From Fistularia commersonii (Eukaryota; Chordata; Actinopteri; Syngnathiformes; Fistulariidae): DNA of 64,000 bases. A program made the position numbers and the translations under genes. Shown here one piece after another: positions 35,261 to 45,211 of the stretch. The first letter of the stretch is position 1. Every line of letters starts with the position of its first letter. The stretch spans positions 2,917,501-2,981,500 of the forward strand of contig JBBMNZ010000030.1 of assembly GCA_037954325.1 (NCBI GenBank). The letters are read 5' to 3'. The notes below the pieces were generated by a model, which saw only the letters and a program-made list of their open reading frames with translations, ran no database searches and had not been told where the DNA came from.

Positions 35261-38040
35261 CGCCGGCGCTCAGCGGGGAGCTCAGATTGCTGACCGGCTG
35301 GATGATTACCTCCGCATTACTTCCCACCCATCCTCCCAAGCAAAAAGAATAGTCAGGGATGTTTGTGTTTCACTTCTCCCCTCCATTTGCTGGAGCTGTC
35401 TGAAGAGGTGCAGTCGCCTCCCGTGGCGCCGGGACTGTTGTCACGGCGACGTCAGAAGCCTCGTCCATCCGTCGTGGGACAGCTCCCGTTCGCTGTCTGT
35501 CACCCGAGGCGAATTTAACAAACACACAATGGAAGCGGATTCGGTGTTATTAGTGTCAACACTGCAGAAAGTAGTACAAATATATGGGTTTATCTCCAGC
35601 AGGGTTCAGTGCAGTGAAGATCTCCAGTCTCCTGAAGAAACCTGGGTCACAGTGCCCTCTAGAGGCCGAGCGCTGGACCAGCACCAGCGACGCTGCAGAA
35701 CTTTGAGGGTAAGGACCTTGGATGTTTTGCATCTGGAGTTTGGAAAGATGTTAATTTTAATCTTTCATTGTTTGGGGCCCCCGGGAGGATTCGGCCCCGG
35801 GCAAGGAGACGCGCTCAGAGCCGAGATGTTTTTCGTCTCGTTCCGAAAGAACATCATCCCCCTCCGTTGGCTCGGACGGGGAGAATAGTCCGATTATCCG
35901 ATCAATCCGTGAAGTTTGCGACGGAAAACACGGCAGATGTAGAGAAATCTGAATTTCATGAAACTATTTCATACCTTTGTCACACGGACGTTAACCTTTG
36001 GATGTTTATTTGCTCTCGAACGGCAAAATTTTAGATCTAATCGGTTTGGAGATGCTGGCAGGGACACAGTGAAACAAGGACATTTGTCTTTTTTTCCTTT
36101 TTTCCCCCTCAAGGCTGTTAAACCGGTGCTTCGACACACAAGTGTTTGCTTTTTTTTTCCTCGTAAATTCTTAAATCCTATTTTAAATAAATTTAAAAGA
36201 AGAAAACAGGTTTAGGGACCGCCGCCACACCCTTATCCAAACGATTGAGACATAATGAACACAAAAAAATGCATAGACGCGGCAAATCCCCCTCCCCGAC
36301 CGTCACACACACATCCCATAGGTGTGTTTCCTGGGCGTCAGGTGAATTTATTCACGGTTGCCGGGTAATTACTTTGTCTTTGCATGGAGACGTCGCACGG
36401 TGCCACCCTGACAGCTAATGGAAATTTGTTTTCCTGGTAAACAGGCTGGATTGTGTGTGTGTGTGTGTGTGCGTGGGGGGGGTCAAAGGGCCCTGAGCGA
36501 TCAGTCGACGTGTAAAACCACATTTCCGGGGAAAGAGATTGGCCGGGCGGAGAAATGTAGCTCGGCCATAATTTGACAATTCAGACGGAGCCGGTGAGTC
36601 GAACAGGGGAAGTATTAAAAAAAATTCAAGGTGTATTTTATTTAAACCAACAGTCGGTATGATGACCTCAAAACTGCAGCATGGGTGTGTGTGTGTGTGT
36701 GTGTTGGAGGGCAAAACTGATTAAATGTAGATTGGAAGTTTTGCAACATGATTCCAAAAGTCTTAATTTGCACAAAACAGTTGCACATCCAGGGGGAAAA
36801 TGAAGAAAAAAAAAAAAAAATCCAGCACTAATTGAATTTGTGTGAACCGACCTGAGGGGGTTTGACATTTTCCAGTTTTGCGACTTTAAACTTTCAGACC
36901 AATTCGAGTATTGAAATAATTTAAAAAAAAAAAAAAAAAAAAGGGCATCGCTCGATAAACCGGCCTCAGTTTACGGTGCCAAAAAGTGTGAATAGAATGA
37001 GGTCAGTGTGGAAACACGTCTAATCCGTGTCAGGGGGTTTCTAAACTGGGTAATCCAGATTATTCTGCAGCGAGAGCGGGGAGCAGGTGGAGGAGAGGAA
37101 CGAAGGTTGGCTGCAGCAGCGGGAGAATGAGAGGAACCAACGTGGAAGGTTAGAGGCTTATGGATGGAGGGAACGAGGACAAGGAGTTAGCTGGTGTGAG
37201 ATGCCCGAAAGTAGAGGACATCAAGTTCTCCGCGACACAAGAGGCCACGCCGGTCGGGATTAAAAAGTTAAGCATTTATTTCAGAAATGGCGACACTTTC
37301 ATAAATACTGAGCAGCTCGCGGACGCGGTCGGGCCGGTTCTAGAGGATCTCGGGTGTCAAACCAGACGCCTTGTTTCTGGACAACTTTCTTTACAGCAGC
37401 TTCTTCATGCACATGACAAAAAAAAAAAAAAAAAAGTTAAACGCCAATCGACCCCCATTAAATCCAGCAGCTTCCTGTCACTTAGAGCTGCGTCTCCATG
37501 TTTCACAGACAAACACTTCCTCTGCCTGGCTTGTTTTTTTTTTTTTTTTGGGTGATTTTTTTTTTTTTTTCTCCCCTCTCTGACCTGAGCTGTTAAAAAC
37601 AGTTGTTTGATAGATTCTCCTTCCCCCCCCACCCGCCGTATCCTACAATTGTTCTAGAGGGCTGGAGAATGTGCAGGCAGGTTCAGCAAGTCGGACAGTG
37701 AAGGGTTAGTCAAAGGACAAAAAAAAAAAAAAAAAAAAAAAAAAAGACATGAAGAGGATTTTGAATGTTTCTGACAAAACTTTTTTTTTTTTTCTCTTTT
37801 TTTTCCCCCACGAGTCAGGGTGACGACTCTTCCCGTCTTGTTCAAACTCCACCAGTGTTTAAAGTCCTTCTCCGGGTCCGACACAATCAGCCCCAATCCA
37901 GAGATGGGGGGGAGGGGGGGAGCAAAGAAAAAATGAAGGTGCGAGATCTGTTTCGGAGGGAGGGAAGGAGGGAAGGGGGGGGTTTCGATCTGTGGCAGAT
38001 GAGCAGGACTGATGTTCCCAGGACCCGGAGGATCGCTGCC
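33515..38040. other. Noncoding DNA between repeats and cks1b
   Basis: An AT-rich patch (33965-34330, with TAGC/GTAT repeats), GT (34683-34721), CA (35228-35258), GT (36453-36471, 36685-36703), and A/T runs (36920-36942, 37421-37435, 37720-37745). The part directly below 38041 is the unmarked cks1b 3'UTR. No exon supported. Confidence 0.4.
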
Positions 38041-40470
38041 TTACGACTTCGGGTTCGGCAGTGGGCGCCGGAAGAGCAGGATGTGGGGTTCTGGCGGAAG
38101 GAAGAGGAGAATTGGAGTCAGTGTTTTGGTCGGACGAGGATCTGACAAGTTTAGAATCCACGCGAGCGTTCGTCTAGATGGGATCACCGGGACGGACGTC
38201 GCCATTCCTGACAGGCTAATCGCACCCAGACCTTTTACTGTGGAAAAGCGTCGGGCTGCAGCTACGCCAGGAAATGGGATTCCTTTGTGAGCTAACTTGT
38301 TCTTTAGAAAACCGAGTGATGAGAATGGAGAAAATGCCACTATTTCAGGTTCAGGAGCCCGGCAGCAGAGACACACCGTGGCGCTCATTAAGAGGCGTCA
38401 ATAGTGTTTTTATTCTATCCTGGCATTTTGCTCCGAGCTTTCATTTAGTCTCAGTCCAACTTTACCGAGTAAACAAAAGGCGTTTTTTTTTTGTGTCGAT
38501 CTTTGATCGAATCAGCTGGGAATGAGCAGAAACACAGCTCATCCACAGCCGGCGTCTCTCGCTTCTTCCATTACCGGCCCCGAAATAAATAAAAATATCA
38601 ATGTTATTGACACCGAGCAGCGGCGGTGCCGAATCAAAAACGCGCCTCTCTGTGAAAGTGGACAAATGCTGTGTTCATTACAGATGGGCGCCAACGAGGA
38701 CACCCGGCAACATTCGTGCTTTCAAGCCGCCGATCGACAAAGCGGACGGACGTGAACCCTACCTGGCTGGTGGATCATGTAATGGACCCATCCTTGACTC
38801 TGCTGCACACCCAGGTTCCTCCACTCCGTCTCTGACATCAGGTGGGTTTTGGGCACACGCTTTGCAATGTCTTTTGGCAGCATAACATGTCTGGGAGAAA
38901 AAGTCAGTACGGATCACTGGTTAAAGGGAGAGTCACGTTAAAAATTCCAAAGACAACATTTGACTTCATGATGCCATCGACATCTTAGGAGAGAAAAAAA
39001 AACAAACAACAAAAAAAAAACCTTGCCACATAGTTGTTGCAGTATAACTCATCCCTACAAGGCGGTCATTTTTAGAAAGAACGCAGTAAATTTTTCACTA
39101 CTGTCAGATTCAATGTTCAAACAGTCCCTTCCTATTTGAGGCAGTCATCCAAGACCTCACTGAAAAGTAAACATCCCAGGTTCCCAAAACATGCACAGGT
39201 TATCAATAAGGTAACATGCATAGAAATACAGATTTTCTTTTTAAGTAACCCATTAAAACAGAAGTTTCAAGCAGAACAGTCGGCGAAATAGATTTCTGAC
39301 AGGCAGTACACCAGGGGCCATCCATCTTATATAATCCGCTTTTGAGAAACAAGCCCGTGTTAACCACTGACAGCCACAATTATTACAAAAAGCCAAGGAG
39401 AACTGCCCCCCGGCAACACGGCAAATTTCTAAATTCAGCCAAAGCAGAGGCTCAAGTGTCAGGACAACAGAATTGACGGATGCTGTGCTGACGTGACAAA
39501 CGGATGGACGCTTGGGTTGAGCTTTTTGAGGAGAAAGAAATAAAAGAAGATCTGCTTTGGCCAGACTGTCATGAGCATTAATGATGTAAAAAAATAAAAA
39601 TAAAAAAAAAGAAGTTATTTTTCATTTTGAAACTCTACTTCACATCTCAATGATTAAGCTTTCCTGGCGGACTGAGTTTTTATTGTGTGGGAGGTGAAAT
39701 GGCTGCAGCTGTTCGGGCAGATTACTTGTACTTAAAAGATAAGAATCATTTCCTTCCCTAAGATTATAAAACCAGAGGCCCATTTATTAAAAAAAACAAT
39801 TACATAACAAATTTGAGCGCATAGTATTTCTAACTGCGAACCTCAAAATGTGGCAAAAGATGAAATAATAATGTGATGCCTTCAGGGTGTTTTTGGACCA
39901 TTTTATGGAAAATCGTGTCATCTTTTATGTAAGCCACGTCCACATTTGAGGCAAAATCCTTTAGAAAATTATTTGTAATTCAGACCTTTAGCTCTTTTTT
40001 TAAATAGCCCGAGGCCTTCTGGTGGTCAGTGACTACCTTTGTTAAATGTTGGCTATCAGACACCGCTACTGAATTGTTATGAGGCGTCAACCTGGCCGGA
40101 AGTGGGACGACACTTGATTGATTCCAGGTGAAACGTATCGGCACCGGAACCAATCAGCGGCGGGCCGAGGGAAACGCCTGCTGACAGATCGATCGAGTTC
40201 GCTAAAAGGGTCTGGTGTTTTCTTTATACCAGTTTATATAACAGATACGGGTGTGAGTTTAATACTTCATGGTTTTGCTGGTTACTTTTGATAGATATCG
40301 GACCCTTGGGAGGAGGAATAGAGTGTTCTCGATCGATGTAAACCTGTAAGCTAACCGAGAGAACGTTACTGTCAGTGTCACATGTAAATTTGATAAACAA
40401 GAAGTACCCACCTGTACTCGTATTTGTCATCGTCGTACTTATCGGAGTAGTAAATCTGTTTGTGGGACAT
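38041..40470 (-). CDS. cks1b: Cyclin-dependent kinases regulatory subunit 1 (CKS1), 3 coding exons, 78 aa
   Basis: Seen: on the minus strand, exon 1 is 40470-40412, exon 2 is 38890-38763 and exon 3 is 38090-38041 (TAA at 38041-38043). All junctions are GT-AG and phases join exactly (59+128+50 nt = 78 codons plus stop; human CKS1B has 79 aa). The protein opens MSHKQIYYSDKY and ends LLFRRPLPNPKS. Family knowledge: CKS proteins dock on Cdk1/Cdk2, bind phospho-threonine in Cdk substrates, and help SCF-Skp2 recognise p27 in the nucleus. The anion-pocket residues K11, R20, S51, W54 and R71 are all present, as is E63 of the beta-hinge. Oddity: the hinge reads H-Q-P-E-P-H, with Q61 in place of the usual E. 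Exon 1 encodes DDDKYEYR, closer to CKS1 than CKS2, and the sequence VQQSQGWVHYMIH is typical of CKS1. The gene diverges from pbxip1. Confidence in identity is very high; the 5' and 3' UTR ends are not determined. Confidence 0.97.
38091..38762 (-). other. cks1b intron 2
   Basis: Phase-1 intron, minus strand, GT at 38762-38761 and AG at 38092-38091. It is unique-looking sequence with no recognised repeat or coding signal. Confidence 0.85.
38891..40411 (-). other. cks1b intron 1
   Basis: Minus-strand intron of 1.5 kb with GT at 40411-40410 and AG at 38892-38891. It is AT-rich compared with the flanks and holds short A runs near 39000 and 39600. I recognise no transposon or embedded gene in it. 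Confidence 0.85.
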
Positions 40471-40965
40471 GATGGAAACCTAGAAAATATAGGTTTATGA
40501 CGTCAACGTTAAAAAGTCAAATACAAGCCCAGTTGGCTGAAGGTAAATATGCGACCAAGTCCTGCTTGCTAGCGCTTAGCAATTTCGGCTAAGCTAATGT
40601 AGCTCGACGTGTCCGATAAACAAGCTAGTTTAAAGTACTTTCCGTCGCGTAAAACGTCTGAAATAAATACGCGATTGACGGTTTCCACGGTGTAGGACGC
40701 GGATGAGTTACCTGATGAGATTGCCACGCTACCCTGAACCGGAAAAATACCAATTACTTAAGTTTTTCCGACGCAACAGTAGCGAGATGGTGGATGCCTC
40801 TTTGTTTCCCTCTCGAATGAGACCTAGCCCGCTTTTCATCGTTCAAAAACACCTCGCCTCTTCCCATTGGTCGGTCGGCTCGGAGTGCGATTTGCCAATT
40901 GGTCGAGTTTTTTTTCCCGTCGCACAAGATTGACGTAACACAACGGCGCTTCTTGATTGGTCAGG
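40471..40965 (-). promoter_or_regulatory. cks1b: cks1b promoter with CCAAT boxes and CHR element
   Basis: Seen: upstream of the cks1b start there are three CCAAT boxes in the same orientation, read as ATTGG on the plus strand at 40866-40870, 40898-40902 and 40956-40960. The first two are 32 bp apart. A TTTGAA hexamer on the minus strand (plus 40842-40847) lies downstream of them toward the gene, and an ATF/CREB-like TGACGTAA sits at 40931. No TATA box is seen. Known: CCAAT boxes at ~31-33 bp spacing plus a CHR (TTTGAA) are the hallmark of G2/M genes bound by NF-Y and DREAM/MuvB, and mammalian Cks1 is reported to be CDE/CHR-controlled. Inference: the transcription start lies around 40720-40830 and the 5'UTR runs from there to 40471. 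The fit of the CHR-CCAAT distance (19 bp gap) is tighter than usual. Confidence 0.7.
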
Positions 40966-41547
40966 AGTTCGCGTAGCCGTGGGGTGCCAAGTGAAGTTTC
41001 TTTTAAAAACAATACTGTAGTTTTGTTGACAGACGACACATGAAAGAAAGTTTCGGTCAATTGTCAGCGTTGTGGAATTTAGACAGGTCCTCTTAAGAGT
41101 TCAGACGGATTGAGATTTTCGGACAGTCTTTCGGGGCGGGTTTATGAGTAATACGGTGTACAGATACTAGTCAGGGCTGACACGCTAACCTAGCCGTGGT
41201 GACATGCCTTCCTTATTTTTCAGATGCAGATTGCTGGAAATCTGCGATTTCGTTTTAAGTCCAACAGCAAACCGAAAGCAGGGATTAGAGATGGACCGCT
41301 TTGATTCGCAGACATGGAATCGGCCAGGAGTGATAAAAAGCGTAAGACATCAAATGCATTCATTCTTCCATCTCTGTCCGGTTTTCATTACATTTTATTT
41401 TTGCGAGTTGAACAAAAATAATGAGCATGGTGAAAAACAGGGCATACAATTCTAGATTTGCCAAAAAAAAAAAAAGTCAAGCTGTGATGTCGGAGTAGAA
41501 GACAGAGCAGCCCTTTCTAATGAGGGCAAAGGCTTTTGCGGGGAGCA
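40966..41547. other. Upstream flank of cks1b
   Basis: No gene or repeat recognised apart from an A run (41461-41475). Confidence 0.4.
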
Positions 41548-42015
41548 CAAAGATAAACTTTATTGATCCCCATAGGGGACATTCCTTTGTCACAGCAGCA
41601 TAACAATTATAATGTCAAAAAAGGGAAAATAAATATGAATATAAATAGAAAGGCAGAAGTACAAAAAAATAGCAAGACATCCACGAATAAATAGACAGCA
41701 GAAAACTACATCAAGGAGCAGTGAGGGTGAAAAATACACAACCAGAACTAAACAACAGTATAAATAGAGCGACAAAAATGAATAGCAATGAATAAAATAA
41801 ATAAACAAAAATAGGCAGGATGTGTGTGGGCTGGGACAAACAAGGACAGGAGAGAAAGCAGAGTTAGGGCATGATGTGAATGAGGTAGGGTAGTGAAGTT
41901 ATGGAATTGTGGAAGCAGCACAGGTGCACTCAGGCCGGTCAGAGTTGTGGGCTGTCCAGACTTCTGTTGTAGTCCAATGGCCATGGGCACAAAGGAGCGC
42001 CTGAAGTGTTGGGTA
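41548..42015 (+). mobile_element. ACTTTATTGATCCCC-family repeat, uninterrupted copy
   Basis: Starts GATAAACTTTATTGATCCCC and runs through AATATAAATAGAAAGGCAG, GGGCATGATGTGAATGAGG and TAGTCCAATGGCCATGGGCA to AAGGAGCGCCTGAAGTG. It is the intact counterpart of the copy at 14150-14820. Confidence 0.75.
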
Positions 42016-44099
42016 ATACAGATTTTAAAAAAAAAAATACAACCTCACAACAGAAAATGCATAAAAGCTGTGATGTAACAAAAGCCAGTCTGTGAAAGGG
42101 GAAGCTGTGATGTCACACAGTGGCCTCCTGTGATGACGCTGACGCATGGAACTGCACTCGTCGCAGTAAAAGGCCGATACAACCCGTGACGAGTCCCAAA
42201 TGACATCTGCCAGCGGTGCACAAACGCTTGGATGAAAGGGTCACCCAGGAGGCGCCGTCACTCACAGGAACGTCTCGCAGGAGTCCAAGCAGCAAGCCTC
42301 ACGAGTACAAGTAAGGGGAAGTAGTATGAGGAGTTGGCTAATGTAATGTCTTTGTGGGATTACGGTTAATCTTCCTGTTGAGGGAACAGCCTGGTCCTCT
42401 AAACATGACTGGTGAAAATGAGCAGGTCTGTAGAATTCCTCTGACACCATCGTCAGCCTCATATTTTGTTCCCCTTTTGAAATGTAATACCCACGTATAG
42501 TGCAGGGGATTGCGGCGCTCTGACATCCTCTACATTATTCACAGAACAATTTTTATATGCAATGCAGTAATTCTTCACACATCTTCTCCAGTGAGCTGCT
42601 TCCACCCAGTTCTCCTCTGCAATTCTTTCAATGCTGTCAAAGTTGTGTTTTGAGTCCTCTTTTTTTCCTTTAACCTCAATTCACCCTCAGTCCTCATGGT
42701 TTCGAAAGCTGATTATCAATTCCAGTTGTCTTTAGAAAAACAACTGCGAATGCATTCCAATAGCACACCTCCAAGTGTTCCTTCCACTCTATATTCTCCT
42801 CGCCTGTGTCACCGCAGTCTTTCATTTAAATATACCCTGAGTATTGTGAAAACTGCATGCTCAGCTTGCTTATTATCATTTAATGTCTTTGCGTGTTGTC
42901 CCGCAGCCTCCTGATTCTGGACTTCATGCAAATTGACAAATGACAAAATGTGCCGGAGCCCACGCGGACGCGGTGGCACATCAATGGCTTGTTTGAATGA
43001 TTGTTGAATCGGCATTCTGATAGACAGAATGCCATTCTGATAGACAGTATGTCGACTGCACTTCACGCACACTTAAGACAATCGGGCGTTCAGTTTGGGA
43101 CCACTCCTCACACCGTGAGGGTCCTGTGATCTAAATCAGTGAAGATCATTCTCACTGTGTACTTGTAGGAATCACCCAAACAGGCCTCCCTATTTCACAG
43201 TGCCTTCCCTTTGTGATGCCACGGTCGATGTCACTCGTCCACCCTGCCACGGACGGACAATGACATAATGACATGCACAGCGCAAACCCCGCCACCACCT
43301 CGAATGGCATCCCTTTGGTAACATCACAGCGTCATCCTTCACAGTGCAGGGGGTCCTTCCACCCAAACTGTGCTCCAAATTCAGCAATTCGGTTATTTGT
43401 GTCATAAAATGATCTATTACTCCCCTAATTTCTAACCCATTTTTATATCCTAAATTAAGAACGGCACCTGTAATTTGACTAATAGCCACTTCCTTAAGTC
43501 CACATATTAGAGGGAGGGGGCTTTTAAATGTACTCAGTGGAGACTAATTATAGCCTGCCAACAAAAAAAAAAAACTATAGTTGCCAAATATTTTAAGTTA
43601 AAATAACATGGCTTGTACCTAGTTACAACAATTTGGTCGTCAAGTCAAGGTCTCTGACACTAATGGGTCATAGCTTATTGTAGCACTTGAAATCCATCTG
43701 TTGTGTAAAAACACACATTTCAAGTGAGTTGTCGGCAACAAACGTTGATTTCCCATTGGGAAATCCTGTAAAAATAGCGTCCTTGCAGCGTTTCATTGCT
43801 CTTGATCAACACAATTAAAGACAACTGCTTTATGTATGTATTGTTTATTTCACCGTCTGCCGTGCAGCAGCTGGAGTAGAGGGGCTGTCCGCTCGGGTAA
43901 GTCCCCGATCAAATTTAGATTTGCAGACGTGTCAGTGTGCGGCTGTTCCCCGTCACCTCTCCCGCGCGTATATATATCCGCAGCGACGTGCGTTTCCCCA
44001 CCGCCGCCGCCGCCGCCGCCTTTCACCGGGTTGCAAACCCAAACCCAACGGGGAGGATCCCGGAGTCCGTCACCTGTCACTCTCACCTGCTGGCGTCAG
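42016..44099. other. Intergenic DNA between cks1b and pbxip1
   Basis: No gene recognised. A 19-bp tandem duplication (GCCATTCTGATAGACAG-type) lies at about 43012-43050, and a hairpin CACTTGAAAT/ATTTCAAGTG with a 23-nt loop at 43684-43726. Some stretches may be old interspersed repeat. Confidence 0.4.
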
Positions 44100-44760
44100 T
44101 CACGCAGGGACGTACGTCACTTTCCCGGACGCGACGCTGTGACCTGATTGGTCCGGCCCAGCGCGGGGGGCGGGCGCTACGAAGCCAACGCGGCCTTCCC
44201 ATTGGACCGCGGCGTCTCGTCGGCGACGTGACGCAGCTCGGAATTCCCAAAAGTTCCCAAGTTCACGGGAAGACAGGAAGCGTCGTTTCACGCCGAAAAG
44301 GGTGGAAAAAGGTAAACAAATAAAGCCGGGGAGGAAGAAGAGGAGCGAAACAAGGGGAAGGCGGTTGTGAAGGTGAGAGAGGTAAACGCACCGGCTTTTG
44401 TTTGTGTTTTGCGGCGGAGGGCGGCGAACGGTTGCCGGGAGTACCGGCTAGCTAACGGGACACGAGTGGGAACACGGAAGAGCCGCGGCCGAGCCCCCAT
44501 CCTTTGTTTACCATCACCGGAGCACCGTGGCGGCGACGCACACAACGACTTCCGGGCTGTTTAATATTTTTACGATTGTCGCTCGGAGATTTACCCGTGA
44601 TACCGGAGCAGGTGCGGTTTTTGTACGGATACGTGCGGCGGCGTACCCTCCGTCCGGGAGAAAACGACCCCCCCGCCCCCGTCGCAGGTCGCCCCGTTCC
44701 CCTGGCGTGATTTGACCATGTTTGGTCACCAAACCGCCCCACAGTTTGTGGACGCCCGGG
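44100..44760 (+). promoter_or_regulatory. pbxip1: CpG-rich promoter region of pbxip1 with possible 5' noncoding exon
   Basis: Seen: GC/CpG-rich DNA without TATA. Two inverted CCAAT boxes lie at 44147-44151 and 44201-44205. A purine-rich stretch ends in a good splice donor (AAG|GTGAGA at about 44371). The exon carrying the start codon appears to begin at 45166 after a pyrimidine tract and CAG, so at least one upstream noncoding exon is required. Inference: transcription starts around 44250-44330. A (CCG)n run at 44001-44020 lies just upstream. Confidence 0.55.
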
Positions 44761-44889
44761 GTGGGGAAAAAAAGGGTCGCCCCCGAAATAGCGGTCCGGC
44801 GGCTGGGATGCGCTTCTCTTCGCCCGGTGAGCCTTGGATGCCGCCGCGTCGTTACGTAACTCCGGTCGACAACAATCGTGGCTTTTGTA

Positions 44890-45000
44890 GATAACGCGCA
44901 TGCGCATTCCCCACAACTGTAACAGCAGGCTTATGGCGTTTGTCAGTATCGCGCATGCGCAGTCCTCACAACTGTAACAGCAGGCTTATTTATATCGGCT
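44890..45000 (+). promoter_or_regulatory. Duplicated NRF1-type palindrome (two copies, 55 bp apart)
   Basis: GCGCATGCGC occurs at 44896-44905 and again at 44951-44960. Each is followed by the same sequence (ACAACTGTAACAGCAGGCTT), so the unit is a ~55-bp tandem duplication. The palindrome is the textbook NRF1 site. It lies between the likely pbxip1 promoter and its first coding exon. Confidence 0.6.
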
Positions 45001-45211
45001 AATCTGCGCGCAATCCATGCGTGTGCGTGCGTGAAATAGGCTGTTAAAAGAATTTTGCATTGTTTTGCAACTTAGTTAATCTCACAGTGCAACGAAAGCC
45101 CGGGGCTGATCAGCTCTATTGTGCCGCAGTGAGGCTGATAGAAGCGCCTCTGCTGTCGTCCGCAGGGAACGCTAGCGTGAAGCCGAAGCCGAGCGGAGCC
45201 TGAGGGGGGCG

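Noticed and set aside
35529..35710. Possible coding exon (frame MEADSVLLVSTLQ... ending at a GGTAAG donor)
   Set aside because: No recognised domain, no partner exon, and it contains the GTGCCCTCTAGAGGC segment common in noncoding fish DNA.
37160..37400. Frame MDGGNEDKELAGVRCPK...
   Set aside because: Runs into a poly-Lys from an A tract; no domain or exon partner.
43190..43489. 99-residue minus-strand frame between cks1b and pbxip1
   Set aside because: No similarity recognised, no promoter or splice support; a chance frame is as likely.
43684..43726. microRNA-like hairpin CACTTGAAAT/ATTTCAAGTG
   Set aside because: The stem is only about 10 bp plus a short inner GTGT/ACAC pairing, too weak for a pre-miRNA.
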